DNA of 47,361 nucleotides from Flavobacteriales bacterium (GTDB lineage Bacteria; Bacteroidota; Bacteroidia; Flavobacteriales_F; PHOS-HE28). The notes under the pieces were generated by a model that was not told where the DNA came from, did no database searches, and saw only the letters and a program-made list of their open reading frames with translations. This document shows, in pieces, positions 1 through 7,930 of the stretch. Within the stretch, counting starts at the first letter, position 1. Every line of letters begins with the position of its first letter. The DNA is taken from positions 1-47,361 of the forward strand of contig JABWBQ010000021.1 of assembly GCA_013360395.1 (NCBI GenBank), in the 5' to 3' direction. Position numbers and translations under genes: made by a program.

Positions 1-1
1 C

Positions 2-109
2 CCGTCGCGCGTCGCCCTGGCCACCCAGGACCTCGCCGCCGGCACCTATCTCGTACGGCTGTCGGACGGGCAGCACAGCAGCACCGCGGACCTGACCATC
101 GTGCGGTGA
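2..109 (+). CDS. C-terminal end of a T9SS-sorted protein (partial)
   Basis: Only the last 35 residues are inside the window, open from base 2 to the TGA at 107-109. The peptide has the end of a type A T9SS sorting domain: the 'LAAGTYLVRLSDG' strand-turn-strand followed by a short hydrophobic strand ending in IVR. Such domains direct export through the outer membrane in Bacteroidota and are removed on secretion. The same ending occurs in the proteins at 1652-2545 and 27228-28946. What the mature protein does cannot be seen. The stop overlaps an ATG at 109, so it may be translationally coupled to the next gene. Confidence 0.8.
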   Translation, partial: PSRVALATQDLAAGTYLVRLSDGQHSSTADLTIVR

Positions 110-141
110 TGGCGAACCACCCGGACGGACCCGAGGCGCGC

Positions 142-1281
142 ATGCACGCGGTGGTGCACCTGGCCGTGGTGTTCCTGGCCGCGGTGGCGTTGCTCCGGCC
201 CGCGCCGCTCCGCGCCCAGTGTTGTGCCGGCGGGAGCGGCAGCTGCATCATCGGTGGTGCCGCCCAGGGGGTGCTCCCGGAAAAGGAGATGGAGATCAAC
301 GCCAACTTCCAGTATATCGGCACCGAAGCCTTCTTCAAGGAGGACCGGCGTGTGGACGAACGCACCTTCGACCGGTTCGAGAGCCAGTACGGCTACCTGC
401 GGCTCGCCTACGGGATCACCTCCCACTTCACGCTCTCGCTGGAAAGCGGCTACTACCTGCTGAAGAAGGAAGTGGGACTGGACAAGGACCCGGCGACGAC
501 CTACCGTTCGCAGGGCTTCGGCGACCTGGTGATCTTCCCGCGGTACGATGTGCTGCGTCGATCGAACGGCCGGTCGTCCAACGAGATCGCCCTCGGCATC
601 GGCTACAAACTGCCGCTGGGCTCGTACAACGATTCCACGGGCAACGTCGAGCCCTTTTCGGGCCAGACGTACTACGTGACCAAGCCCACCTCCGTGCAGC
701 TCTCCTCCGGGGCCCACGACCTCCTCTTCCACGTCTTCCTGCACCACGGTTTCCTGCGCTCGAAGTTCAACGTCTTCGCGAGCGGCCAGTACATCCTGAA
801 GGGCTGGAACCCCAACGGCGAGCGCCTGGGCGACTTCATGAGCGTGGCGCTCTACGGGTCCCGGTCCATCGGCCGGCTCGTCGGCCTCACCGTGCAGGTG
901 CGCTACGAGGTGGTGAAGCCCACCCGGATCCTGGAGAGCGTCCTGCTGTTCGGCAGGCCCTCCAACTATTTCCCGGAGGCCACGGGCTACCGCAAACTGT
1001 TCCTCACCCCCCAGGTGAGCTTCACCAAGGACCGGTTCACGGTCTATGCCGCCGCCGACGTCCCCCTGTACCAGCACATGAACTCCGCGCCGCAGTACAC
1101 ACAGGTGGGCTCGCAATACACGGCCACCGTCGGCCTGTCCTACCGCTTCTCCCTGCACCGGTCGACCCTCCCCTTCCCCACGGTGAAGGGCCGCTACTAC
1201 TGCCCCATGCACCCCGAAGAGAATTCCGACAAGCCGGGCAGCTGCACCAAGTGCAAGATGGACCTGGAGCGCGCGAAGTAG
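142..1281 (+). CDS. Outer-membrane beta-barrel protein with C-terminal heavy-metal-binding domain
   Basis: 379 residues from the chosen ATG, which begins directly with a signal peptide (HAVVHLAVVFLAAVALL then a cleavage site near RAQ/CC). An in-frame ATG at 109, overlapping the previous stop, would add 11 residues and is the alternative. The body alternates aromatic and polar strands with GY and YG turns, as in outer-membrane barrels of the transporter/MetA-pathway kind. The last ~25 residues are a separate small module, YYCPMHPE...GSCTKCKMDL, the heavy-metal-binding domain (YHS-like) also found on CusB and P1B ATPases. The lipoprotein at 2708 and the copper ATPase at 4080 point to copper or silver handling at the outer membrane. 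Substrate and transport activity are inferred. Confidence 0.7.
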   Translation: MHAVVHLAVVFLAAVALLRPAPLRAQCCAGGSGSCIIGGAAQGVLPEKEMEINANFQYIGTEAFFKEDRRVDERTFDRFESQYGYLRLAYGITSHFTLSLESGYYLLKKEVGLDKDPATTYRSQGFGDLVIFPRYDVLRRSNGRSSNEIALGIGYKLPLGSYNDSTGNVEPFSGQTYYVTKPTSVQLSSGAHDLLFHVFLHHGFLRSKFNVFASGQYILKGWNPNGERLGDFMSVALYGSRSIGRLVGLTVQVRYEVVKPTRILESVLLFGRPSNYFPEATGYRKLFLTPQVSFTKDRFTVYAAADVPLYQHMNSAPQYTQVGSQYTATVGLSYRFSLHRSTLPFPTVKGRYYCPMHPEENSDKPGSCTKCKMDLERAK

Positions 1282-1651
1282 CGCGACCGGGCTCGTGGTG
1301 CGCTGTTCGGCGGGTGGCGCTTCACAAGGCGGTGAATGCCGGGGATCGTGGCGTTCCATGCATCGAACGCACAACGCCACAGGACGAGGATGGAACGATC
1401 GCTCACGGGTGATCGGGGTTGGGACCAGTTCCTGCGCGCGGTAACGGAGCATCCGGTCTTGCACAAGGACCGGGTCCCGATCCTTGACGGTCCCTGGCCG
1501 CCCACCCATGGGATCTCCAATGCAAGCCGACCTGCCTGCTCTTCCCCATCCAACCTTCACCCGGGGATCTGTTAAAAAAACGGCCACGCATCTCAAGCCG
1601 CTTTTGAAGGTCGAAATGGTATCACACCTTTACCGCACCAACCCTCACCCC
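1282..1651. other. Intergenic stretch, no gene seen
   Basis: 370 bases between the barrel protein and the next T9SS gene. Open frames crossing it have no recognisable protein content. It ends in an A/T-richer stretch (about 1570-1640) that probably holds the promoter of the downstream gene, but I could not pick a convincing -7/-33 pair. Confidence 0.4.
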
Positions 1652-2545
1652 ATGAAATACACCGCTACGCTCGGCATTTCCCTTTTCGCCTTGTGTGCAT
1701 CCGCGCAGCCCGTGCTTGAGTACGCGAACGTGGACCTCATCGGCAAGACCTTCCCGCTGCACCTGGTGACCGACGCCGGCACGGCGGACCCCACCGTCAC
1801 CGGCGCGAACGTGGCCTGGGACTTCAGCAGCATCACCCTGCAGATGAACGCGGGCACGGCGGCGTTCGTGGACCCGGCGACCACACCCTACGCCAGCTCC
1901 TACCCCACGGCCAACCTGGCCCAGGTGATGACCACCTCGATGGGCACCAGCTACAACTACTTCGTGCTCACCTCCGCCGGTCTGGACATGCTGGCCGAGG
2001 ATGTGGGCGGGACGAACCCCGACGTGTACACCGACCCCAAGACCCCGTTGCAGTTCCCGCTAGCCTACCAGAACTCCTTCGTGGACAACTACACCGCCAA
2101 CGGCACGCCCGCATCCACGACACGCACCTACTCGGGTCATGGCACCGTGGTGCTGCCCACCGGCACCTACACGAACGTGGTGCAGGTGTCCAGCAGCAGC
2201 GGCACCATCGACTTCTACCGCAGCAACCCCGTGGAGCCCCTGGGCCACATCGAGGACGATGGAACGGCGATCGTCTTCGGGGATGCCGTGATCGGCATGG
2301 ACGAGCACCCTTCAACGCCGGTGCTGCTGGTCATGCCCAACCCGACCACGGGCCTGGTGCAGGTGAACGGCCTGGCACGCAACGCCGCATGGCAGCTGAT
2401 GGACATGCAAGGCCGCGTACTGCGCCAGGGCAGCACGAACGTCGCAGCGCTGCAGCTGGACCTGGATGGCCTGGCCGCCGGGCCTTACGCGCTGGTGGTA
2501 TTGGACGGCGCAGGCCGACGCAGTGTGCAAGTGGTGAAGGAGTGA
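1652..2545 (+). CDS. Secreted protein with T9SS type A sorting domain
   Basis: 297 residues. The ATG at 1652 was chosen because it starts a clean signal peptide (MKYTATLGISLFALCASAQ); the frame stays open further upstream without protein character. The middle, about residues 20-210, resembles Bacteroidota secreted proteins of unknown function with repeated Thr/Ser/Gly-rich beta segments (VTGANVAWDFSSI). The C-terminus is a T9SS sorting domain: PNPTTGLVQVNG, then MDMQGRVLRQG, then LAAGPYALVVLDG and VQVVKE. It is predicted to be exported across both membranes and anchored or released. No catalytic motif was recognised. Confidence 0.8.
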   Translation: MKYTATLGISLFALCASAQPVLEYANVDLIGKTFPLHLVTDAGTADPTVTGANVAWDFSSITLQMNAGTAAFVDPATTPYASSYPTANLAQVMTTSMGTSYNYFVLTSAGLDMLAEDVGGTNPDVYTDPKTPLQFPLAYQNSFVDNYTANGTPASTTRTYSGHGTVVLPTGTYTNVVQVSSSSGTIDFYRSNPVEPLGHIEDDGTAIVFGDAVIGMDEHPSTPVLLVMPNPTTGLVQVNGLARNAAWQLMDMQGRVLRQGSTNVAALQLDLDGLAAGPYALVVLDGAGRRSVQVVKE

Positions 2546-2552
2546 AACGCCG

Positions 2553-2588
2553 GAAGGAACGTGGTGTGGGGCCGCACCACATTCCTTC
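2553..2588. terminator. Hairpin between convergent genes
   Basis: A 14-bp stem (2553-2566 with 2575-2588, one C-A mismatch) and an 8-base loop lie just after the stop at 2545 and before the 3' end of the leftward lipoprotein gene (2708). There is no strong T-run. Position suggests a bidirectional terminator. Confidence 0.5.
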
Positions 2589-2707
2589 TCACGGCCAGGA
2601 GCTCCCCGGCCTTGGGCAGCTCTCCAGCAGTTGAGTATGCTCAAGCTGCGTTGGGGTACGTTCCACCGCTCCGGCCTCACCGCGATGCGCTGCACAAGGT
2701 CCGGTCT

Positions 2708-3274
2708 TCACACCCCGATCACCTCCTTCACGCTCCCGCAGGTCATCATCGCCGCGCCGTAGAAGGGATTGCGCACCGCACGCTCGCGGCTGAGCCAGTC
2801 CGCGCCGCCGTGGTACATGGGGCAGTGCATCAGGTACACCGGCGCATCGAGCGCGGTGAGCTTGGCCAGTTGCAGCATGCCGGGCGTGAGTTGCGCGAAA
2901 AGCGTGCGTTGCTGCTCCAGCTCCGTGGCGACATAGAATGGATGCAGCGCGGTCATCAGCGTATCCATCAGCATGTCCCAAGCGGCCTGTTGTTCCGCGG
3001 TCAATGCGTTCCGGTCCATGCTGTGGAAGGTGCCGTCCAGCGCCACCGCCAGCTTGGGCGCCTGCACCGAGTCCGCGGCCACCAGGGCATCCTTCAGCCG
3101 GAAGTAGGCATCAAACACCGGTGCGATAGGATCTGCGGCGGCCTGGGTTCGCGTCGCTGCCTCGTGCACGTGTTTCGCATGGTCTCCATGGGCCGGGCTG
3201 TGGGTGTTTCCGGTGCCGCATGCGCCGAGCAGCAGCGCGGCCACGACGAGCGAAGGGAGATGAAGGGTTTTCAT
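2708..3274 (-). CDS. DUF3347-type copper-associated lipoprotein
   Basis: 188 residues. The start at 3274 gives a lipoprotein signal (MKTLHLPSLVVAALLLGAC, lipobox LGAC), so the protein should be anchored to a membrane on the periplasmic side. A short His-rich stretch follows (HSPAHGDHAKHVHEA). The rest is a helical DUF3347 domain: DAYFRLKDALVAAD near the front, and the hallmark HCPMYHGGADWLS with NPFYGAAMMTCG near the end. In Bacteroidota this domain is found alone or fused to CusB-like efflux adaptors. The neighbouring copper ATPase and the shared upstream element suggest a role in copper binding or delivery. The promoter region contains a CTTTGTGCC box and repeat copy 1. Confidence 0.75.
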   Translation of the reverse strand: MKTLHLPSLVVAALLLGACGTGNTHSPAHGDHAKHVHEAATRTQAAADPIAPVFDAYFRLKDALVAADSVQAPKLAVALDGTFHSMDRNALTAEQQAAWDMLMDTLMTALHPFYVATELEQQRTLFAQLTPGMLQLAKLTALDAPVYLMHCPMYHGGADWLSRERAVRNPFYGAAMMTCGSVKEVIGV

Positions 3275-3327
3275 GTTCCTGGTTTCTGGGCACAAAGCAA
3301 CCGGCCCATAACGGCGGAGGTGTGACA

Positions 3328-3353
3328 ACATCGTGGGGAAGGTTTGTATGGGG
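3328..3353. repeat. Dispersed 28-bp element, copy 1
   Basis: Core on the + strand is acatcg-tggggaaggttt with gtat-gggg after it. It lies about 55 bp upstream of the DUF3347 lipoprotein start. The flanking CGGAGGTGTG (3314-3323) also recurs beside copy 2, upstream of the copper ATPase. Confidence 0.7.
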
Positions 3354-3522
3354 CGTGATTGCGCGATGGTCGACGAGACTTGCGGAATGCCCGCGTGAGG
3401 GAGCGCAGCGGCAGCCTGCTGAAGGGGTCGCCGTGCAGCCACGTGAACAGTTGCCGGCCCATCGCCAGGTACTTTTCAACACGAACCATCGCCAAGCCCC
3501 GCAAGTCGTATACTGTGGAACG

Positions 3523-3549
3523 GCGATCGACGATGGATCCGTCGATCGC
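3523..3549. promoter_or_regulatory. Perfect 10-bp inverted repeat before dinD remnant
   Basis: GCGATCGACG (3523-3532) and CGTCGATCGC (3540-3549) are perfect complements separated by 7 bases, ending 9 bases before the dinD ATG. A repressor operator is the likeliest reading, because dinD genes are usually under SOS control. No regulator is identified. Confidence 0.5.
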
Positions 3550-3558
3550 GAGAGGCAC

Positions 3559-3891
3559 ATGAAGAAGGAACTCATCAACGAACTCTGGCAACGCTTCGAG
3601 GCGGCCAGTGGCACCTTGGACGAGGTGGAGTGCTGGAGCGCCCGCGAGCTTCAGGCGATGTTCGGTTATGCCAATTGGCAGAACTTCCAGCAGGTCATCG
3701 AACGCGCGCGTGAAGCATGCTCGAACGCCGGGGAGCTCCCGGAGCACCATTTTACTGGTGTCAGTAAAATGGTCGAACTCGGCAGCGGGGCCCAACGGTC
3801 CATAGACGACTTCGCCCTGACGCGCTACGCCTGCTACCGTGGATGTGGAGAAAGTGAAGCGGCCTGGCCTCCGAACAGAAGCAGGTGCTGA
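3559..3891 (+). pseudogene. dinD: Truncated DinD (DNA-damage-inducible protein D) remnant
   Basis: The first ~93 residues match the DinD N-terminus: MKKELINELWQRFEAASG, ECWSARELQAMFGYANWQNF, VIERAREACSNAGE, HHFTGVSKMVELGSGAQR, DDFALTRYACY. DinD is normally about 270-290 residues. Here homology ends abruptly at base ~3837, followed by about 17 unrelated residues and a stop. The Bro-N-like/KilA-type front end is intact, but the rest is absent from this frame and the following 190 bases. It is therefore a deletion remnant, with its operator-like palindrome still in place upstream. Confidence 0.75.
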
Positions 3892-4079
3892 GAACGACAA
3901 GGCGATTGAAGGGGAGGAAGTAGGCTGCACCGAGGAAACGCTGCTGAGCGCGTCTGGCACCTTTCCCCATTTCCACTCCGCCCTTGCCATCACCTGCGGT
4001 GAGCCTGTACGTAGCTCCATTACCTGATGATCCTGCGGGCGCCGAATGGTGTCATGAAGGTGCCTGATCTTCCGCTCGC

Positions 4080-6386
4080 TCACAACTTCACCCACCGCAG
4101 CCGTAAGCTGTTGCTCACCACGCTGACGCTGCTGAGGGCCATGGCTGCGCCGGCGATCATGGGGTCGAGCAGGAAGCCGTTGACGGGGTAGAGCGCGCCG
4201 GCGGCGATGGGGATGCCGATGATGTTGTAGATGAAGGCCCAGAAGAGGTTCTGGCGGATGAGGCGCACGGTCTTGCGCGAGAGGGTGATGGCCTTGGGGA
4301 TGCTGGTGAGGTCGGAGCCGATGAGGGTGACGCGGGCCACGTCCATGGCGATGTCGCTGCCCTGGCCCATGGCGATGCCGACGTCGGCCTTGGCGAGGGC
4401 TTCGCTGTCGTTGATGCCGTCGCCCACCATGGCGACGACATGGCCCATCTGCTGCAGCCCCGCGACGAAGGCGGCCTTGTCCTTGGGCAGCACTTCGCTG
4501 CGGAAGTCGGCGATGCCCACTTCGCGGGCCACGGCCTGGGCGGTGCGGCGCGCGTCGCCGGTCTGCATGTACACGGCGATGCCGCTGGCCTTGAGGCGGG
4601 CGATGGCTTCCTTGGCGGAGGGCTTGATGCGGTCGGCGATGGCCACGGCTGCGCGCAGCTGCTTGTCGTCGGCGAGCCAGATCACCGTGTGGGCTCCTTC
4701 CTGCCAGTGCTGTTCCTGCTCGCGCCACGTGCCGGTGATGGCGATGCCGTGCTCTTCCATCAGGCGGCGGTTGCCCACGATCCACGGCGTGCCGCCGATG
4801 GTGGCCCTAGCGCCTTTGCCGGTGAGGGATTCGAAGTTGATGAGGCTGGCCGGTGCACCTGTTGCGTCGACCCATTGGGTCGACTGTACAGGTGCGCTGT
4901 GGCCAGCATGGTGCGGGCCGTGGCCAGCTTGCTGCGGGCTGCGGAGATGCCTCACCACCGCCTCCGCCAGCGGGTGCTCGGAGCGCGATTCGATGGCGAG
5001 CAGGGCTGCGGCGGCTTCGGCGTCGTCCAGGCCGATGGCCTCGATGACGGCGGGCTTGCCTTCGGTGATGGTGCCGGTCTTGTCCAGCACGATGGCGGTG
5101 ATGTTGCGCGCGCGCTCGAGGCTTTCCGCATCCTTGATGAGGATGCCGTGCCCCGCTCCCTTGCCCATGCCGGCCATGATGGCCGTGGGCGTGGCGAGGC
5201 CCAGCGCGCAGGGGCAGGCGATCACCAGCACGGTGACGAGCGCGAGCAGCCCTTGCGTGAAGGCGTGTTCGCCGCCGAGGATCCACCACGCCACGGCGCT
5301 GAGCAGCGCGATGCCCATGACGACGGGCACGAAGACGGCCGCCACCTTGTCCACGAGCTTCTGCACCGGGGCCTTGCTGCCCTGCGCCTCCTGCACGGTG
5401 CGCACGATCTGCGCCAGCAGCGTGGCGGCGCCCACCTTCTGCGCCCGCATCCGCAAGCTGCCCTTCTGATTGATGGTGCCGGCGAGCAGGGATGCGCCTT
5501 CGGTCTTGGGCACGGGCACGGGCTCGCCGCTGATCATGCTTTCGTCCACGTAGCTCTCGCCGTCGATCACCACGCCGTCCACGGCGATGCTCTCGCCGGG
5601 CCGCACCAGCAGGATGTCGTCCACGTTCACATCGGCGATGGGCGTTTCCACGGCGTGGCCGTCGGGACCTTCGCGCATCACGGTGTTGGGGCGCAGGCCC
5701 ATGAGCTTCTTGATGGCGCTGCCGGTGCCGGCCTTGGCGCGTTCCTCCAGGAATTTGCCGAGCAGGATGAAGGTGATCACCACGGCGGCGGCCTCGAAGT
5801 ACACGTGCGCCTCAAGCCCGCGACTGGTCCAGAAGCTTGGCCACACGGTGTTGAACACGCTGAACAGGTACGCCACGCCGGTGCTGAGGGCCACGAGCGT
5901 GTCCATGTTGGCGCTGCGGTGCTTGGCCTGTTTCCACGCGTTGACGAAGAACTGCCGGCCGAAGACGAGCACCACGGGCGTGGCCAGTAACCACTGTACC
6001 CACGGCGACCACGGCGCGTGCATGAAGCCCATGCCCACCACCATCAGCGGGATGCTCAGGGCCACGGAGGCCCAGAGGCGCCGCTTCAGCGCGGCCATGC
6101 GCTCGTGCGCGATCCGCTCCAGGTCCATTGCTTCGCTCCCGTCGCCGACGACCAGGTCATAACCGGCGGCTTGCACGGCCTTGCGCAGCTGCTCCGCATC
6201 CGTGCGGTCCGGGGCATAATCCACCAAGGCGGAGTTGGTGGCCAGGTTCACGCTCACTTGGTCCACCCCCGGGGCACTTTGCAGCGCCCGCTCCACACTG
6301 GCCACGCAGCTCGCGCAGGTCATGCCCGACACCGGGAAGCTGCGCTTGAGCGTACCGCCGTTCAGGGCCTGCTCCATTGTTTCCAT
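4080..6386 (-). CDS. copA: Cu+-type P1B ATPase (CopA family)
   Basis: 768 residues; inner-membrane ATP-driven copper(I) exporter. The start at 6386 is followed within 12 codons by the N-terminal HMA domain (GMTCASC, Cys 24 and 27). Upstream in-frame codons only read through repeat DNA. Order seen: HMA (15-80), two N-terminal helices, actuator domain with SGEP (about 285), CPC in the transport helix (about 391-393), DKTGT phosphorylation site (about 435-439), HP locus SEHPLAE (about 469), TGD, GDGINDSEAL, and a last helix with MALSSVSVVSNS typical of copper-selective P1B-1 pumps. A His-rich insert (GHGPHHAGH) in the nucleotide domain near residue 490 is unusual. A CTTTGTGCC promoter box abuts the start, with repeat copy 2 further upstream. 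Confidence 0.95.
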   Translation of the reverse strand: METMEQALNGGTLKRSFPVSGMTCASCVASVERALQSAPGVDQVSVNLATNSALVDYAPDRTDAEQLRKAVQAAGYDLVVGDGSEAMDLERIAHERMAALKRRLWASVALSIPLMVVGMGFMHAPWSPWVQWLLATPVVLVFGRQFFVNAWKQAKHRSANMDTLVALSTGVAYLFSVFNTVWPSFWTSRGLEAHVYFEAAAVVITFILLGKFLEERAKAGTGSAIKKLMGLRPNTVMREGPDGHAVETPIADVNVDDILLVRPGESIAVDGVVIDGESYVDESMISGEPVPVPKTEGASLLAGTINQKGSLRMRAQKVGAATLLAQIVRTVQEAQGSKAPVQKLVDKVAAVFVPVVMGIALLSAVAWWILGGEHAFTQGLLALVTVLVIACPCALGLATPTAIMAGMGKGAGHGILIKDAESLERARNITAIVLDKTGTITEGKPAVIEAIGLDDAEAAAALLAIESRSEHPLAEAVVRHLRSPQQAGHGPHHAGHSAPVQSTQWVDATGAPASLINFESLTGKGARATIGGTPWIVGNRRLMEEHGIAITGTWREQEQHWQEGAHTVIWLADDKQLRAAVAIADRIKPSAKEAIARLKASGIAVYMQTGDARRTAQAVAREVGIADFRSEVLPKDKAAFVAGLQQMGHVVAMVGDGINDSEALAKADVGIAMGQGSDIAMDVARVTLIGSDLTSIPKAITLSRKTVRLIRQNLFWAFIYNIIGIPIAAGALYPVNGFLLDPMIAGAAMALSSVSVVSNSLRLRWVKL

Positions 6387-6422
6387 GGCACAAAGGTCCG
6401 GAGGTGTGCAGCGCTGGGCGTT

Positions 6423-6452
6423 ACATCGCGATGGGGAAGGTTTGTATCGGGG
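6423..6452. repeat. Dispersed 28-bp element, copy 2
   Basis: acatcgcgatggggaaggtt then tgtatcgggg, about 37 bp upstream of the copA start. It shares its core and the nearby CGGAGGTGTG (6400-6409) with copy 1, so both copper genes have the same arrangement: element, CACACCTCCG, then CTTTGTGCC at the start codon. Confidence 0.75.
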
Positions 6453-6570
6453 AGGCGGCGTGGGCGCGTGCTGTGGGAGCTGCCTGTGTCGCGCCCCTTC
6501 GGGGCTGGGAGAGACGCTGGGATCCCGACCTGGCGCTCCTTCAGGGCTGAGAGAGATGCGCTCATCTGGT

Positions 6571-6714
6571 CTCGGCACGCTGCCCACGCACACTCTCTGG
6601 GCAGTGCCAGCACATGGTCTCGGGGTGCTGCGGTCGCTCACTCTCGGGGCGGTGCCCTCGCTCCCGCTCGGGATGGTACCCTCGCACTGCCTCGGGGTGG
6701 TACCCCGAGTTCGT
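6571..6714. repeat. Degenerate tandem repeat, 6 x 24 bp
   Basis: Six consecutive 24-bp units begin at 6571, 6595, 6619, 6643, 6667 and 6691, each starting CTCGGG or a close variant, with a GTGC/GTACC middle. Because 24 is a multiple of three, every frame reads an 8-residue periodic peptide (LGAVPSL-type on +, GYHPE-type on -). No start or ribosome site suggests translation. Confidence 0.7.
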
Positions 6715-6782
6715 ACCTCGCGCCCCTACGGGGCTGGGCAAGTCCTCGCTCGGTATGCTCGCGGCCCTGAAGGGGCCGCAGT

Positions 6783-6813
6783 CCTGTGCCCGGTGCGATG
6801 CACCGGGCACAGG
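6783..6813. repeat. Perfect 14-bp hairpin
   Basis: CCTGTGCCCGGTGC (6783-6796) and GCACCGGGCACAGG (6800-6813) are exact complements around a 3-base GAT loop. It lies between the tandem repeat and the transposase gene, and may be a Y1-transposase recognition hairpin or a terminator. Confidence 0.65.
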
Positions 6814-7045
6814 CTTTGAGCGTTCTCCCAGCCCTGAAGGGGCGGGACCTCATGATCATCAGACCTGTTCGGGCGAAGGAACGGGATAATGCCAGGAGCT
6901 GTTCGCCAGTACAGGGCGCAAAGCGTCGATGATCCGGACCGTACATTCGTTCATCACACGCACGCATGGAAACATGCAGGTGCCTGGTCGCAGCCTACCG
7001 CGCACTTACATCTCAGCATCCTTCTTACTCTGAAAGCGCGAAACC

Positions 7046-7498
7046 ATGCCACAGTCGCTCGCACAACTGCTCGTCCATCTGGTGTTCTCCACGAAGTACC
7101 GGGAGCCTGTCCTCCCGGATGCGCACCGCGACGCACTGCACGCGTATATCGGTGGGATCATCGCGAACCACAAGGGGACGCTGTTGAAAGCGGGATCGGT
7201 GGCCGACCACATCCACCTGCTGATCGCACACCCACGGACCAGCACACCGGCCGACCTGGTACAGGCCATCAAGACCGGATCATCGAAATGGCTGAAGACC
7301 GTATCGCATGACCTGTCCAAGTTCCGCTGGCAGAACGGCTATGGCATCTTCTCGGTGAGCCCATGGTACCGCGCCACCATCGAACGGTACATCGCCAACC
7401 AGGCCGAGCACCACCGGAAGCAAGGCTTTCAGGAAGAGTATCGGCTCATGCTGAAGAAGTACGGCGTGGCGTATGACGAGCGCTACGTTTGGGATTGA
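7046..7498 (+). mobile_element. tnpA: IS200/REP-type Y1 transposase
   Basis: 150 residues, the usual size of single-domain Y1 (HUH) transposases. Visible features: the opening strand LLVHLVFSTKYREPVL, the HUH metal motif in DHIHLLI (about residues 54-60), the KTGSSKWLK helix, QNGYGIFSVS, and the C-terminal helix carrying the nucleophilic tyrosine (IERYIANQAEHHRKQGF, Tyr about residue 112). These enzymes cut and join single-stranded DNA at hairpins. No TnpB/IscB partner is present. The neighbouring REP-like elements favour a REP-associated role, but a plain IS200 copy is also possible. The gene appears intact. Confidence 0.9.
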
Positions 7499-7615
7499 AC
7501 GGTTAAGCGACTCGGGGACCGTAGGCACGGAGCCAAGTCCTTGTAGCGCGTGGGGTAGAGAGAGGTCGCTTATTCCCGGTTCCATGTCTTTTCAAGGCAC
7601 CCAATGCAACCATGT

Positions 7616-7644
7616 ACATCGCGATGGGGAAGGTTTTTACGGGG
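7616..7644. repeat. Dispersed 28-bp element, copy 3
   Basis: acatcgcgatggggaaggtt then tttacggggg, downstream of the transposase and about 68 bp upstream of the antitoxin gene. It has the same + strand orientation as copies 1 and 2, but no leftward gene begins beside it. Confidence 0.7.
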
Positions 7645-7711
7645 GGGGCAGGAACCGCGGGGTTTCTCCGGTCAGTTCAGTTGTTCGTCACTCATAGCGT
7701 AACTTCGGGTC

Positions 7712-7930
7712 ATGTTCACGAAGCTGGATCTGATCGAACGGATCATTGCCACCACGGATGAAAAGATCCTGGAGGAGGTGGGCAAGGTGCTCGATGGCGG
7801 GACTGGCAAGTACACCTTCACGAAGGAACACCTTGCGCTGTTGGAGGAACGCCGAGCACGAAGGCAAGCTGGACAAGGGAAAGGCTATTCCTTGTCCGAG
7901 GTGAAGCGCATGCTGGCGAAGAGGAAATGA
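7712..7930 (+). CDS. Antitoxin of a type II toxin-antitoxin pair
   Basis: 72 residues, helical and charged. It opens with a DNA-binding-like front (FTKLDLIERIIATTDEKILEEVGKVL) and ends in a basic tail (YSLSEVKRMLAKRK). The size, the ATGA overlap with a RelE/ParE-like gene and the order (antitoxin first) fit addiction modules common in Bacteroidota. It should bind and neutralise the downstream toxin and repress its own promoter. The exact antitoxin family was not resolved from sequence alone. Confidence 0.75.
   Translation: MFTKLDLIERIIATTDEKILEEVGKVLDGGTGKYTFTKEHLALLEERRARRQAGQGKGYSLSEVKRMLAKRK

Larger units (their letters stand above)
6491..6846. repeat. REP-like element cluster beside a Y1 transposase
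   Basis: Four imperfect copies of a ~25-bp element with core gcgccccttcggggctggga lie at 6491-6515, 6533-6557 and 6720-6744 (direct) and 6822-6846 (inverted). Each core can fold as GCCCC-TTC-GGGGC. Direct and inverted copies together, next to a Y1 transposase gene 200 bp away, resemble a REP/BIME cluster mobilised by a REP-associated tyrosine transposase. Confidence 0.55.

Noticed and set aside
3839-4027. A 62-codon rightward frame after the dinD break
   Set aside because: No resemblance to the missing part of DinD or to any family; probably chance.
6387-6641. N-terminal extension of the copper ATPase by 85 codons
   Set aside because: The extension reads through repeat DNA and the promoter box; the HMA domain begins right after the ATG at 6386.
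6571-6714. CRISPR array
   Set aside because: Units are contiguous with no unique spacers and no cas genes are nearby.
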